A stretch of DNA of 64,000 nucleotides from Hyphomonadaceae bacterium (GCA_028285145.1 JANQQC010000043.1:23229-87228), one strand, 5' to 3'. Positions 9,552 through 19,174 are shown, numbered from the stretch's first letter. The notes: generated by a model not told the origin, from the sequence alone. Translations and numbers: made by a program.

Positions 9552-10196
9552 TTGAACATTCTCTCAATCCACACGGCAAACCGTGCCTGCGACGTCTGCG
9601 TTCTAAGCGGGGACAAGGTTAGTCGCAAAACTGAGACGATGGCCAAGGGCCAGGACGTCGCCCTACCCTTGATCGTAAGGGGCGTGGTGGAAGAGTCAGG
9701 TCTCGCGCTGAACGATATCGACCGAGTCGCCGTCGTCACGGGGCCCGGCAGTTTTACAGGCCTGCGGATCGGACTCGCTTTTTCGCGAGCGCTCGGTCTG
9801 ACCCTGGCACGTCCTGTTCTGGGCGTGAACAGCCTTGAGGCAAGCGCGCCATACCCGTCTGAGACTCCTGTTCGCGTTGCCCTGGCTGCAAAGCGCCGAC
9901 CGCCTGACAGAAGCTGGTGGGTCGATACGATAACGAACGGCATGTCGAGCATAGCGGGACCTGCCGAAATGGACGCCGATTCACTCACCGACCTGCAAAC
10001 GCGTGAGCCGATGGTCCTGTTCACTGACGAAATTGATACACTCCAGGCCACATTGCCAAGTGTTCCTGTAAGCTTTGCGGCCCCGTCTGTGGTCACGGCT
10101 GCTTTGATCGCCCACATGTGCGACCCGGCCGATCGCCCTCCCAATGCAGCCTATACCCGCGAACCAGATGCCGCTCTTCCTCAGACGAAAACATGA
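9552..10196 (+). CDS. tsaB: tRNA N6-threonylcarbamoyladenosine biosynthesis protein TsaB
   Basis: TsaB is the scaffold partner of TsaD in the complex that makes t6A37 on ANN-decoding tRNAs. The sequence has the family N-terminus ILSIHTANRAC, the GPGSFTGLRIGLAFSRAL signature (about residues 63-80) and the typical degenerate ASKHA fold. No ATG fits; TTG at 9552 gives the expected N-terminus LNILSIHT, giving 214 residues, though TTG at 9525 or 9537 is also in frame. The stop overlaps the rimI ATG (ATGA), which is the usual tsaB-rimI arrangement. Confidence 0.92.
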   Translation: MNILSIHTANRACDVCVLSGDKVSRKTETMAKGQDVALPLIVRGVVEESGLALNDIDRVAVVTGPGSFTGLRIGLAFSRALGLTLARPVLGVNSLEASAPYPSETPVRVALAAKRRPPDRSWWVDTITNGMSSIAGPAEMDADSLTDLQTREPMVLFTDEIDTLQATLPSVPVSFAAPSVVTAALIAHMCDPADRPPNAAYTREPDAALPQTKT

Positions 10197-10675
10197 CCGA
10201 GGTCGTGCGACTCCTGAGCGAGGACGCCGGGCATATGGCAGAGCTTCACGCTGCCTGCTTCGACACCCCTTGGGATGAAAGCGCTTTTCGAGACCTTCTC
10301 GCCGTGCCCGGCGCGCTGGCGCTTGGCATTGTTGAGGACGGCAGACTGGTCTCACTTATCCTGTCCGCGCTGGTTGCCGGAGAGGCCGACATCGCGACTG
10401 TTGCCACGCAACCGACCGCACGTCGAAAAGGGTATGGTCGAAAACTTCTTCAGGAATGGCTCAGCGCATCCGTCGCTCTTGGTACCGAACGCGCGACCCT
10501 GGATGTGGCAGCTGACAATGAAGGCGCAATCGGCCTTTATGAGGCTTTCGGATTCACGCCCGATGGCCGACGCCCCAATTATTACCGTCGTGCAGATGGG
10601 ACTAAGGCCGACGCAATCCTATATTCGCTAAAGCTGGACACCAGCGCTGGACTTGGCGCCGCCCCAACGGCATAG
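10193..10675 (+). CDS. rimI: Ribosomal-protein-alanine N-acetyltransferase RimI (GNAT family)
   Basis: A 160-residue GNAT acetyltransferase that acetylates the N-terminal alanine of S18 in E. coli. The acetyl-CoA loop is ATQPTARRKGYGRKLL (about residues 68-83), followed by the conserved NEGAIGLYEAFGF region near residue 110. The open frame extends upstream to 10118, but ATG 10193 overlaps the tsaB stop by ATGA and gives the normal length. Its position directly after tsaB supports the assignment, since the two genes are commonly paired. It is followed by a fur-family gene after 8 bases. Confidence 0.9.
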   Translation: MTEVVRLLSEDAGHMAELHAACFDTPWDESAFRDLLAVPGALALGIVEDGRLVSLILSALVAGEADIATVATQPTARRKGYGRKLLQEWLSASVALGTERATLDVAADNEGAIGLYEAFGFTPDGRRPNYYRRADGTKADAILYSLKLDTSAGLGAAPTA

Positions 10676-10683
10676 GAGGCTTT

Positions 10684-11097
10684 ATGGACCGCATTGAGAA
10701 AATCTGCATCGAAAAGGGCCTGCGCATGACAGAGCCGCGCCGCATCATTGCGCGTGTCCTGTCGACCTCGGATGACCATCCAGATGCAGAAGAACTGCAT
10801 CGCCGCGCAAACGCACTCGATGCGTCGATTTCGCTGGCGACCGTCTATCGAACGGTAAAGCTGTTTGAAGACTACGACATCATCGAGCGCCATGATTTCC
10901 GTGATGGCAGGGCACGTTATGAGGAAGCTCCGACCGAGCACCACGATCACCTGATTGATGTCCGGTCTGGCGATGTCGTGGAGTTTCATTCCGAGGAAAT
11001 CGAGCGCCTCCAGGAAGAGATTGCGCGTAAACTCGGCTACAAACTCGTCGATCACCGGTTGGAGCTCTACGGCGTGCCAATCGACAGCAAGGACTAG
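10684..11097 (+). CDS. fur: Fur-family metal-responsive repressor (Mur/Fur type)
   Basis: A 137-residue ferric-uptake-regulator-family protein: an N-terminal winged helix (RMTEPRRIIARVL; SLATVYRTVKLFED near residues 52-65) and a C-terminal dimerisation domain with HHDHLIDV at about 81-88. It has a single cysteine and lacks the Cys-x2-Cys pairs of classical zinc-containing Fur, which matches the alphaproteobacterial Fur/Mur group that often responds to manganese. Which metal it senses cannot be read from sequence. The ATG is preceded by a strong AGGAGG. The position after tsaB-rimI is typical for this class. Confidence 0.9.
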   Translation: MDRIEKICIEKGLRMTEPRRIIARVLSTSDDHPDAEELHRRANALDASISLATVYRTVKLFEDYDIIERHDFRDGRARYEEAPTEHHDHLIDVRSGDVVEFHSEEIERLQEEIARKLGYKLVDHRLELYGVPIDSKD

Positions 11098-11149
11098 AGA
11101 CGTCCTGTACTGGTAGCGCACGCGCGCATTCTGAGTCATAAGCCCGCGA

Positions 11150-12514
11150 ATGACCGAGACCACGCCTAAACGCCTCTTTATCAAGACCTATGGGTGCCAG
11201 ATGAACGTATACGACTCCGAGCGTATGCGCGACGTGCTGCGCCCGCTCGGCTATGCGGCAACCGAAACGCCCAGCGATGCCGATCTGGTTGTTCTGAACA
11301 CTTGCCACATCCGCGAGAAGGCCACTGAGAAGGTCTATTCCGAACTCGGCCAGTTGAAGAAGATGAAGCAGGCCTCTGGCGGCAAGATGACGATCGCGGT
11401 TGCTGGCTGCGTTGCCCAGGCGGAGGGCGCGGAAATCATGCGCCGCCAGCCAGCCGTTGATCTTGTGCTCGGCCCGCAGGCTTATCACAAGTTGCCGGAA
11501 ATGGTGGCCCGTGCGTCCCGCGCCGCCGGCGACAGGCTGGAAACGGAATTCGAAACACTTGAGAAGTTTGACGCTCTGCCAAAGGCGCGAGAAGCGGACG
11601 GTCCGACTGCATTCCTTTCGGTCCAGGAAGGTTGCGACAAGTTCTGCACCTTCTGCGTCGTGCCCTACACGCGCGGTGCCGAGCTTTCACGTCCGGTGGA
11701 TGACATCATGGTCGAGGCACGCAGTCTCGCCAGTCAGGGCGTACGTGACATCTCCCTGCTCGGGCAGAACGTTAACGCATTTCATGGCGCAGCCCCTGCC
11801 ATTGAGGGCGGCGAAGAATGGACACTGGGACGACTGGCCCGCCATCTGGCCAAAGTCGGCGGGATCGACCGGATCCGGTATACGACAAGCCATCCCCGGG
11901 ACATGGATGACGACCTGGTTGCCGCCCATGGCGACACGCCCGAGATCATGCCTTTCCTTCACCTTCCGGTTCAGTCGGGGTCGGACACAATCCTGAAAGC
12001 CATGAATCGCGGCCACACAGCTGAGCGCTATCTGGAGATCATGCGCGGCGTTCGCGCAGCACGGCCCGACATTGCGCTTGCTTCGGACTTCATTGTTGGT
12101 TTCCCCGGCGAACGTGACGAGGACTTCGAAGCCACCATGGACCTCGTGAGAGAGGTCAACTATTCAATCGCCTATTCCTTCAAATACTCCCCGCGCCCGG
12201 GCACGCCGGCCGCTGACATGTTCGGACAAGTGCCTGAAGAGGTGAAAGACGAGCGCCTCCAGCGGCTGCAGGCTCTGCTCCGCGAGCAGCAAACAACGTT
12301 TAACGCCTCCAAGATCGGTGAAACACTGCCTGTGCTCGTTACAGGGCGTGGACGAATGGATGGGCAGATTCATGGACGGTCACCCTATATGCAGTCCGTT
12401 CACTTTGATGGCCCAGCGGCGCTGATTGGCGAAATCGTCAATGTGCGGATCGAAGGTGCAAGCTTGAACTCCCTGTCGGGCGTGCTTCCAGACGCCAGTG
12501 AGGCCGCCGCTTGA
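11150..12514 (+). CDS. miaB: tRNA-2-methylthio-N6-dimethylallyladenosine synthase MiaB
   Basis: MiaB is a radical-SAM methylthiotransferase that converts i6A37 to ms2i6A37 in tRNA. The 454 residues show the N-terminal MTTase domain with its three cluster cysteines (TYGCQMN at 13-19, NTCHIRE near 51, AGCVAQ near 85) and the radical-SAM Cys-x3-Cys-x2-Cys in [16 protein letters not shown] (about 161-176), ending in a TRAM RNA-binding domain. Both Fe-S sites are complete. It overlaps the TTG start of phoH by 4 bases, indicating translational coupling. Confidence 0.97.
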   Translation: MTETTPKRLFIKTYGCQMNVYDSERMRDVLRPLGYAATETPSDADLVVLNTCHIREKATEKVYSELGQLKKMKQASGGKMTIAVAGCVAQAEGAEIMRRQPAVDLVLGPQAYHKLPEMVARASRAAGDRLETEFETLEKFDALPKAREADGPTAFLSVQEGCDKFCTFCVVPYTRGAELSRPVDDIMVEARSLASQGVRDISLLGQNVNAFHGAAPAIEGGEEWTLGRLARHLAKVGGIDRIRYTTSHPRDMDDDLVAAHGDTPEIMPFLHLPVQSGSDTILKAMNRGHTAERYLEIMRGVRAARPDIALASDFIVGFPGERDEDFEATMDLVREVNYSIAYSFKYSPRPGTPAADMFGQVPEEVKDERLQRLQALLREQQTTFNASKIGETLPVLVTGRGRMDGQIHGRSPYMQSVHFDGPAALIGEIVNVRIEGASLNSLSGVLPDASEAAA

Positions 12515-13464
12515 CGCGTTTTTACCATGTCGCCGACCCGCAACGTCTTCAGGATCTTTGCGGACCAAACCACACCCACCTCGCCCTGCTTGAAATGAAG
12601 CTGGCGGATGAAGGCTTACGCTCGGCCGAAAGTCAGGGCGGCGGTGTGAAGCTGAAAGGGGACGAGACGGGCGAGGCTATTGCGGAGACAGCACTTGCAA
12701 TCTTCGAGCGGCGACTCGATGAAGGGGCCGACGCTACAATCATGGAACTGGAGGGCGCGCTTGAAGCCGCGCGCGCGCCGACCGCGTCCTTCGCCGGACT
12801 CAAGGGTCTCAAAAGACCAGTCACACCGCAGACGAGCGGCCAAGCCAAATACATGAACCGGCTCGTGGATCAGGAGGCGGGGCTGATATTCGGGACTGGA
12901 CCGGCCGGCACCGGCAAGACCTACCTCGCCGTTGCCGCTGGCGTAGCTGAACTTGTCCAAGGCGTTCGCGAACGGCTGATTGTGACACGCCCGGCCGTTG
13001 AAGCCGGAGAGAAGCTCGGCTTCTTGCCCGGCACGCTAGAGGAGAAGGTCGACCCCTACATGCTGCCAATCTGGGATTCGCTCCGCGAGCTTCTCGGCCA
13101 GGAGCGCATGGAGCGGTCCATGGCCCGCGGCGAAATCGAGGTTGCCCCGCTCGCCTTCATGCGCGGACGAACATTGAAGAAAGCTTTCGTCATTGTCGAT
13201 GAAGCGCAAAACACCACCATCGCTCAAATGAAGATGGTGCTGACACGGCTCGGGCGAGAAAGCCGCATGGTGGTAACCGGTGACCCTGGACAGGTCGACC
13301 TGCCGAAGGGACAGACATCGGGTTTGCGTGATGCGCTGCGGGTCTTGAACGGCGTGAAAGGCGTTCACAGCTGCCAGCTGACGGCAAAGGACGTTGTACG
13401 CCATGATCTCGTTGGCCGGATTATTGATGCCTACGATTCCGACGGCGGGAAACATGACGATTGA
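12511..13464 (+). CDS. phoH: PhoH-family ATPase
   Basis: A 317-residue PhoH/YbeZ-type P-loop ATPase with Walker [11 protein letters not shown] near residue 128 and Walker B VIVDEAQN near 227. YbeZ works with YbeY in ribosome-associated RNA processing, and here ybeY follows and overlaps by 11 bases, as in many bacteria. The start is a TTG at 12511 overlapping the miaB stop (TTGA); no suitable ATG lies near the conserved N-terminus, so TTG is the best choice. The exact biochemical substrate of the family is unresolved. Confidence 0.94.
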   Translation: MTRFYHVADPQRLQDLCGPNHTHLALLEMKLADEGLRSAESQGGGVKLKGDETGEAIAETALAIFERRLDEGADATIMELEGALEAARAPTASFAGLKGLKRPVTPQTSGQAKYMNRLVDQEAGLIFGTGPAGTGKTYLAVAAGVAELVQGVRERLIVTRPAVEAGEKLGFLPGTLEEKVDPYMLPIWDSLRELLGQERMERSMARGEIEVAPLAFMRGRTLKKAFVIVDEAQNTTIAQMKMVLTRLGRESRMVVTGDPGQVDLPKGQTSGLRDALRVLNGVKGVHSCQLTAKDVVRHDLVGRIIDAYDSDGGKHDD

Positions 13465-13909
13465 ACTCGATCTCCGCGTCGAGGCAGAGGGTTGGCAATC
13501 GATCGACGGGTTAACCTGCCTCTGTCAAAAAGCGCTCGAGGCAGCTGCCAAGTTGGAGACAGTGGTCGGCGAAGTCAGCTTGCTGCTTACAGATGATGTG
13601 GAGATGCAAACGCTGAATTCAGCCTGGCGCGGGAAAGACGCGCCAACAGACGTGTTATCATTTCCCGCCGATCCCATGGATGCGCCATTTCTCGGTGATA
13701 TCGCCGTTGGCATCGGTATCGCGGCACGTGATGCTGAAACACAAGGAAAGACGCTGGCCGACCATCTTCGTCACCTTGTGATCCATGGTTTTCTACATTT
13801 GGTCGGTCATGACCACGAAGAAGACACACAAGCAGTAGAAATGGAGGCCTTGGAGCGACAGGCGCTTGCCACGCTTGGCGTGCCCGATCCATATAGGTCC
13901 AGAGCTTGA
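13454..13909 (+). CDS. ybeY: Endoribonuclease / rRNA maturation factor YbeY
   Basis: A 151-residue metalloprotein with the diagnostic zinc motif HGFLHLVGHDHE (about residues 110-121) and the ADVLSF-like TDVLSFPADP region around 65-74. YbeY contributes to 16S rRNA 3' maturation and 70S quality control. The frame is open from 13394, but ATG 13454 gives the standard N-terminus MTIELDLR and an 11-base overlap with phoH. The downstream corC gene starts 8 bases after the stop. Assignment is secure. Confidence 0.95.
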   Translation: MTIELDLRVEAEGWQSIDGLTCLCQKALEAAAKLETVVGEVSLLLTDDVEMQTLNSAWRGKDAPTDVLSFPADPMDAPFLGDIAVGIGIAARDAETQGKTLADHLRHLVIHGFLHLVGHDHEEDTQAVEMEALERQALATLGVPDPYRSRA

Positions 13910-13917
13910 TTCGCCCG

Positions 13918-14757
13918 ATGAGCAGTCCAAACGACCCCGACGATACAGAAGAACGCCAGAGCTGGGCGCGTAGCCTGTTCGGCCTGGGCCGGTCCAATGG
14001 CGGCAGCCGGGATGAAGCGTCAGCAACCGACAGCCAGATGCGATTGCGAATCGCCGAGTTCGAGGCGGGACGCGTCGAGAGCGTTATGATCCCGCGCGCG
14101 GACATCATTGCTGTCGAGATTGGTACGGACTTCAACGCCCTCACCAAGATCTTTGCCGAAGCCACGCATTCCCGCCTGCCCGTCTATCGCGAAACCCTAG
14201 ATGACCCCGTCGGCTTTGTGCACATCAAGGACGTGATCACGGAGATTGCGCGGAACGGGCAGACCGAGCCGGCACCGTTGGAGCGACTGCACCGGAAAGT
14301 TCTGTTTGTACCTGCATCGATGAAGCTTTCCGACCTCCTGCTCAAAATGCAATCCACCCGAATTCATCTGGCGCTGGTCGTTGATGAGTACGGCGGTACT
14401 GACGGCCTCGTTTCTCTGGAAGACCTTGTCGAGGAGATTGTCGGCGACATTGAAGACGAGCACGATGATGACACCGCAATGGTGATCCGCCGCGGGCCAG
14501 AGCTTTGGGAGGCCGACGCGCGTACTGAGATTGAGGAGTTTCAGGAGGAAGCCGGCTTGGATCTGTCGCTTCCTGACTTTGGTGATGAGATCGACACGCT
14601 CGGCGGCGTCGCATTCGCTCTTGCCGGGAAAGTGCCGGTGCGGGGGGAAGTGCTTCGCCATCCGGCTGGTGCCGACATTGAGATCATTGATGCCGATGCC
14701 CGGCGCATTCGCCGTTTACGGCTTCGTCTCGACGCTGAAACGCCCAAGGACGACTAA
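13918..14757 (+). CDS. corC: CorC/HlyC-type CBS-domain protein
   Basis: A 279-residue soluble protein with a CBS pair (about residues 55-185; VMIPRADI, then LALVVDEYGGTDGLV) and a C-terminal CorC_HlyC (transporter-associated) domain. It corresponds to YbeX/CorC, linked to magnesium/cobalt efflux and, through its place in the phoH-ybeY-corC-lnt cluster, to ribosome metabolism. It lacks the membrane DUF21 domain of larger homologues. ATG 13918 is chosen over an in-frame TTG at 13906 that overlaps the ybeY stop. Its stop shares one base with the lnt ATG (TAATG). Confidence 0.92.
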   Translation: MSSPNDPDDTEERQSWARSLFGLGRSNGGSRDEASATDSQMRLRIAEFEAGRVESVMIPRADIIAVEIGTDFNALTKIFAEATHSRLPVYRETLDDPVGFVHIKDVITEIARNGQTEPAPLERLHRKVLFVPASMKLSDLLLKMQSTRIHLALVVDEYGGTDGLVSLEDLVEEIVGDIEDEHDDDTAMVIRRGPELWEADARTEIEEFQEEAGLDLSLPDFGDEIDTLGGVAFALAGKVPVRGEVLRHPAGADIEIIDADARRIRRLRLRLDAETPKDD

Positions 14758-16394
14758 TGCATCTCGAACATCAGAGCCATGGCTTCATCGCGCTTGGGCC
14801 AATGCATCAGGCATTCGCCAAGCTGACAGGCCTCGCCGCGCTCGCGATCGCGATGTTGCTCGGAGCGTTTGCAGCCCTCGCCTTTGCGCCGTTCCATCTA
14901 TCGGTAGCGCTTCTTGTGTCGTTCACCGGGCTCATCTGGATGATTGATGGTGCACGGGGTCACCGCAGGTGGGGACGCGCGATTTTTGCACGCGGCTGGG
15001 CCTTCGGGTTCGGATACTTCCTCATCAGCATGTACTGGACAGCCGAACCGTTCCTCGTTGAACCCGAAAAGCATCTCGTCTTTATCTGGATGCCATTATT
15101 GCTTCTACCCGGTGGCATGGCGCTGATCTGGGGCACTGCTTGCGCAATGGCCGGAACCTTCTGGTCCCAATCGCCGTCGCGGGTCTTTGTGTTCCCGGTC
15201 TTCATGACGCTTGCAGAGCTTGTTCGCGGGCACCTGTTCGGCGGATTTCCATGGAACCTGGCCGGTACGACCTGGATTCCAGGCGGCGCTCTGTCGCAGG
15301 CGGCATCTATTGGCGGTGTCTACTGGCTCACTCTAATCACCATCTTCGCAATGGGATCGGTCGCCGCACTCGTCGATCTCCGCGACGACAGGTCCATGGT
15401 CAATCGTGTTCTGCCCGCTGCTCTATCGATCGTGATCGTCAGCGCAGGCTGGGGTTGGGGTGCTCAGCGGTTACAAACACCCCTCGAGCTTACCGAGCAG
15501 AACATCGTTTTGATGGATTCAGGTGTGCCGCAGGCGGAGAAATGGGAAATCGGTGCCAATGAGATTTTTGGCCAGTATGTCGAGCTGATGGAAAGCGTGG
15601 AAACGATTGAAGGGGACCTGATCGTCTGGCCAGAGGCTGCGCTACCGGTCGACCTTCTGCAGTCTCCGGGGTCTACAGAAGCGGTGGTCTCGCTGCTTCG
15701 CGACCGCAAGCTCATCATCGGTACGCGCCGCTACACCACTTATCAGTACGAGACGCCAACCTATTACAATTCGCTGACGGTCCTGGACACCAACAGCGCG
15801 CGTTCAACGCCGCTTGCTGTTTATGACAAGCACCGGCTGGTTCCCTTCGGAGAGCTCGCACCAGTCAACTTCATCCCCTTTGGCCGGGCCATTTCGGGGA
15901 TCCTGCCATCAGCCCTGCAACGCCAAATCACTCAAGGCTTCGAGCCCGGAGAGCTTGGTCCAAGCGCCGTTTATGTTGATGGTCTGCCACCTTTCGTAGC
16001 GCTAATCTGCTATGAGGGACTCTTCCCGGCTATTCCGCGCGCTGTCGATCCACGCGCAGAGTGGATGGTGCTTATCTCTAACGATGCATGGTTCGGCGAG
16101 GGTCTCGGCCCCGATCAGCATGCAGCACAGAATCGCTACCGCGCGATTGAATCGGGTCTTCCGATGGTCCGGGTCGCGAGCCGAGGGCAAAGCGGGATCG
16201 TTGATGGCCTGGGTCGGCTGACCGTTCAGGCGCTGCCGATCGCAACCACGAGAGAGGGCTGGGAACCATCGCTTGGCCGCGGAGCCCTGCCCGCATCACG
16301 CCCGCCAACCCTCTTCTACCGTTATGGATTACTGGCGTTTTGGTTAACTGCGTTATCCATGCTGGTGCTGGCCTTTCTGAATTGGCGCCGCTAG
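14757..16394 (+). CDS. lnt: Apolipoprotein N-acyltransferase Lnt
   Basis: Lnt transfers the third acyl chain to the N-terminal cysteine of lipoproteins in the inner membrane. The 545-residue protein has an N-terminal block of about six membrane segments and a periplasmic nitrilase domain whose catalytic Glu-Lys-Cys triad is visible: WPEAALP (about residue 292), YDKHRLVPFGE (about 357) and ICYEGLFP (about 418), with a final C-terminal membrane helix. The start overlaps the corC stop (TAATG); an internal ATG 15 codons in (MHQAFAK) could be used instead. The position after corC is conserved. Confidence 0.96.
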   Translation: MHLEHQSHGFIALGPMHQAFAKLTGLAALAIAMLLGAFAALAFAPFHLSVALLVSFTGLIWMIDGARGHRRWGRAIFARGWAFGFGYFLISMYWTAEPFLVEPEKHLVFIWMPLLLLPGGMALIWGTACAMAGTFWSQSPSRVFVFPVFMTLAELVRGHLFGGFPWNLAGTTWIPGGALSQAASIGGVYWLTLITIFAMGSVAALVDLRDDRSMVNRVLPAALSIVIVSAGWGWGAQRLQTPLELTEQNIVLMDSGVPQAEKWEIGANEIFGQYVELMESVETIEGDLIVWPEAALPVDLLQSPGSTEAVVSLLRDRKLIIGTRRYTTYQYETPTYYNSLTVLDTNSARSTPLAVYDKHRLVPFGELAPVNFIPFGRAISGILPSALQRQITQGFEPGELGPSAVYVDGLPPFVALICYEGLFPAIPRAVDPRAEWMVLISNDAWFGEGLGPDQHAAQNRYRAIESGLPMVRVASRGQSGIVDGLGRLTVQALPIATTREGWEPSLGRGALPASRPPTLFYRYGLLAFWLTALSMLVLAFLNWRR

Positions 16395-16436
16395 GGGTGA
16401 CGGCCTGTACCGCGTCAGCCAGGAGGTCTGTTGGCC

Positions 16437-16850
16437 ATGTCTGATAACAAGTCGCCCAGCGATATTGACCGGATCATTGGTCAGAGACTGCGTCTGCGTC
16501 GTCGCGAGCTAAAACTGACGCAGGACAAGCTCGCTCAGCTTCTGAACCTGACCTTCCAGCAAGTTCAAAAGTACGAGAAAGGCGTGAACCGCATTGCGGC
16601 TGGCCGTCTATATGACATCGCCAAGGGCCTCGGCGTCCCGATCACCTATTTCTATGACGGTGTCGAAGACATGCTGGAGAACAACCGTCAGGCGCTGGCA
16701 GAGGAAAACCCAGATGCGGCAGCACCCGTTATGACGGGTGAGATGCTGGAGCTTGTCGCAGCGTTTCAAGCCATCAGGGATGATGGCCTGCGCAAATCGC
16801 TCCTTGCCGCGATCAAGGCCGCCGCAAAAGCGTCAGAAGACGGCGCGTAA
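16437..16850 (+). CDS. XRE-family HTH transcriptional regulator
   Basis: A 137-residue Cro/CI-type regulator. The helix-turn-helix spans about residues 14-70, with LRRRELKLTQDKLAQLLNLT and FQQVQKYEKGVNRI as the two halves, and a C-terminal tail that may mediate oligomerisation. It belongs to the widespread alphaproteobacterial group that includes PraR of rhizobia; targets here are unknown. A strong AGGAGG at 16421-16426 favours the ATG at 16437 over the TTG six bases earlier. It lies between lnt and trmB, 42 bases after lnt. Confidence 0.9.
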   Translation: MSDNKSPSDIDRIIGQRLRLRRRELKLTQDKLAQLLNLTFQQVQKYEKGVNRIAAGRLYDIAKGLGVPITYFYDGVEDMLENNRQALAEENPDAAAPVMTGEMLELVAAFQAIRDDGLRKSLLAAIKAAAKASEDGA

Positions 16851-16853
16851 GCA

Positions 16854-17546
16854 TTGCCAGACAAGCGAGACAAACCGATCCGGACATTCGGGCGGACAGG
16901 TGGACGACCTCTGTCGCCACGCCGACAAGCCCTAATAGACGACGTACTCCCAGCACTCGCCATAACGCCTTCGAGTGCGGGCGAACTCGATCCGCAGACG
17001 CTGTTCGAAACACCAGGACCAGTCTGGCTTGAGATCGGCTTCGGTGGCGGCGAGCACCTGATCGCTCAGGCGCGCGCCTATCCAGATGTCCGCTTTATTG
17101 GCTGCGAGCCCTTCATAGAGGGCATGGCCAAAGCTCTCTCCGGGATAGATGAGTTTGGGCTGACAAATGTACGCCTCCACATGGACGATGCACGAGATGT
17201 TCTGTCCTGGCTCGCTCCCAACAGCCTTGCACGCTGCTTCATCCTGTTCCCGGATCCGTGGCCAAAAAAGAAGCAGCAAAAACGCCGGCTCATCCAGCCT
17301 GACTTCCTGAGCGCGCTTCATACGGCGTGCGCGCCAGGCGCTCACATCCGATTTGCGACTGACGTCGCCAGTTACGCTGACGAAGCGCTTTACCACTTTC
17401 TCACGCATGGCGTTTTTGATTGGCGTGTAGAAAACGCAGCCGCATGGCGAACGCCGCCCATAGATCACCACACGACTCGCTACGAAGCAAAACAGTTGGG
17501 AGACTGTGCTCCGGTTTGGTTTGACTTCGTCGTCTCGGGAACTTGA
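16854..17546 (+). CDS. trmB: tRNA (guanine-N(7)-)-methyltransferase TrmB
   Basis: TrmB makes m7G46 in the variable loop of tRNAs using S-adenosylmethionine. The 230 residues contain the SAM-binding EIGFGGGEHLIAQA (about 60-73) and the family signature FPDPWPKKKQQKRR (about 132-145). No ATG is positioned correctly; the TTG at 16854, 3 bases after the preceding stop, gives the expected N-terminal extension (PDKRDKPIRTFGRTGGRPL). It is the last gene of the tsaB-to-trmB run; the next gene starts 42 bases later and encodes an exported protein. Confidence 0.93.
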   Translation: MPDKRDKPIRTFGRTGGRPLSPRRQALIDDVLPALAITPSSAGELDPQTLFETPGPVWLEIGFGGGEHLIAQARAYPDVRFIGCEPFIEGMAKALSGIDEFGLTNVRLHMDDARDVLSWLAPNSLARCFILFPDPWPKKKQQKRRLIQPDFLSALHTACAPGAHIRFATDVASYADEALYHFLTHGVFDWRVENAAAWRTPPIDHHTTRYEAKQLGDCAPVWFDFVVSGT

Positions 17547-17588
17547 CTTCACTTGCAGTGGCGAAACACTCAGAAAAAGAGGATCGAT

Positions 17589-18710
17589 ATGAAACTCATA
17601 ATCTCCGCAATCGCCAGCGTGCTGATAGCTATCCCGGCAACTGCCAACACTGTCGACGATGCTGTCACCGCCTTCAACACTGCGATGTCGACCGGCCAGA
17701 CAACCGAACAGACCGCGGCCGCCCGCAATCTCATAGATGCAGCGATAGCCAATCCGGACGCGGAAAACTCAACGCTGCTGGCTTTTGAAGGCGCATGGAC
17801 ACTTTGCCGGGTTAGTGACTGCACCGGTGCCGTTCGTGGTGCTGAGTTTGCAATCTCCCGACCTGCCACTGGAAGCCACCCTCTCATGGCAGACCGGCAA
17901 CTGCTGGCCGCGCTCGCCAACTGGTCTGAAGATGACACCAGGCGAACAAGAAACAGGCTGAACGAAGCGCTGAAATCCGTTGCCCCGCGCCGCCCGACAC
18001 GGCTTTCAGCAACCGCCTATGAACGCCGCTACGAAAGCCGCATGTCGAAAGAGCGGTACGAGTCCGCTGCCTCGGCAGCCAATGCCGCCATCGCGCATCT
18101 GGAGCCTTCGAAAGACAGCTTGCCTGAACACTATGTCCGCGCTCGCACTGCGGCCATTGTGGCGGCCTTCTATGACGATGCCGACCTCGAATTGCTTGAG
18201 GCGATAACTCACCTCACGGGCGAGCTTGGAGAGCAGATGCTGGCAGCTGCTGATCGCGGTGCGCCACCCACCTGGCTTCAGGATGCTTATTGGCGTTCGG
18301 ATGCCTGGCGGCTCGTCATGGAGACGAATTTCACACGCCGCCGTGACAAGGAACGAGCTGAGGAGATCGCTTCCCTGCTGGACAGCTATCAATCACCTCT
18401 CTCCATCTGGACGCCAGCCAATGCACGCCCACTTTGCGACGGTACATTCGATATGACACCGCCAATCGAATACCCGCGCGACGCCATCCGGCAAGGGCGC
18501 TATGGAGCCGTGCTTCTGGGTTTCGATATCTCGAATGGCCGTGTCCTTAACGCACGCGTACTCGCAGCCGTCCCATCCGAAACGTTTCGCGCGCAAGCGC
18601 TGCAGACGATCCGTCAATGGCGCTGGCAGGCCGAACAGGACAGCCAGAATAGCGCCTGCGCCATGAGCCGAGAGAACGTTACCGTCCCGATCGTGTTTCG
18701 AATCCGCTAA
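17589..18710 (+). CDS. Exported protein with TonB C-terminal domain
   Basis: A 373-residue protein with a cleavable signal peptide (MKLIISAIASVLIAIPATANT), a long alpha-helical middle of uncertain fold and a C-terminal TonB-type domain (about residues 285-373; PPIEYPRDAIRQGRYGAVLL and IRQWRW). Unlike true TonB it lacks a membrane anchor and a proline-rich spacer, so it is probably a periplasmic protein using the TonB-C fold for peptidoglycan or partner binding (inference). ATG 17589 has an AGAGGA ribosome site and gives the signal peptide; an upstream in-frame TTG does not. No TonB-system gene is adjacent. Confidence 0.82.
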   Translation: MKLIISAIASVLIAIPATANTVDDAVTAFNTAMSTGQTTEQTAAARNLIDAAIANPDAENSTLLAFEGAWTLCRVSDCTGAVRGAEFAISRPATGSHPLMADRQLLAALANWSEDDTRRTRNRLNEALKSVAPRRPTRLSATAYERRYESRMSKERYESAASAANAAIAHLEPSKDSLPEHYVRARTAAIVAAFYDDADLELLEAITHLTGELGEQMLAAADRGAPPTWLQDAYWRSDAWRLVMETNFTRRRDKERAEEIASLLDSYQSPLSIWTPANARPLCDGTFDMTPPIEYPRDAIRQGRYGAVLLGFDISNGRVLNARVLAAVPSETFRAQALQTIRQWRWQAEQDSQNSACAMSRENVTVPIVFRIR

Positions 18711-18776
18711 CATGCGTCATACCGGTTTTGCTTGACCATTCGCCTTAGACGTGAGCCTGTCGCCCCATCGAATACG

Positions 18777-18809
18777 GTCGGTCTGAGTGCAAGACCCCGT
18801 CAGACCGAC
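18777..18809 (+). promoter_or_regulatory. Stem-loop in the cold-shock gene leader
   Basis: A perfect 10-bp inverted repeat, GTCGGTCTGA (18777-18786) and TCAGACCGAC (18800-18809), encloses a 13-base loop about 88 bases before the cold-shock ATG. No T-run follows, so it is not an intrinsic terminator. Cold-shock mRNAs often have long structured 5' leaders that control translation or stability; that role here is inferred. The upstream TTGACC at 18732 could be a -35 element, but I see no convincing -10. Confidence 0.45.
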
Positions 18810-18896
18810 GGCCCTGACTTCACTACCTCCGTTTCGATAGCAATCATGACCGTCCACAAAGTGTGGTCCGGCGTGAATCCTACGAAAGGCCATATA

Positions 18897-19106
18897 ATGG
18901 CAACCGGCAAAGTTAAGTGGTTCAACGACCAAAAGGGTTATGGATTTATCCAGCCTGAGGACGGCGGCAAGGACATCTTCGTTCACATCTCCGCCGTGCA
19001 AAAATCCGGTCTCGCGACTCTCGCTGAAGACCAGCAGGTTGAGTACGAACTCTACACGGACGAGCGCCGTGGCAAGACCTCTGCAGTTGATCTGAAAGTC
19101 ATGTAA
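18897..19106 (+). CDS. cspA: Cold-shock protein, CspA family
   Basis: A 69-residue single cold-shock domain with both RNA-binding motifs: [12 protein letters not shown] (RNP1, residues about 13-24) and [10 protein letters not shown] (RNP2, about 26-35). Such proteins are RNA chaperones that melt mRNA structure. The frame is open far upstream, but ATG 18897 gives the canonical N-terminus [10 protein letters not shown]. The gene has a 186-base upstream gap containing a strong stem-loop and is followed by an intrinsic terminator, so it is a monocistronic unit before the rimP operon. Confidence 0.95.
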   Translation: MATGKVKWFNDQKGYGFIQPEDGGKDIFVHISAVQKSGLATLAEDQQVEYELYTDERRGKTSAVDLKVM

Positions 19107-19174
19107 GCAGATTTGGACGAGGGGTGACAAAAGTCTCTCAGGGGACTATATCCGCCTTAAGTCGAAACATATCG

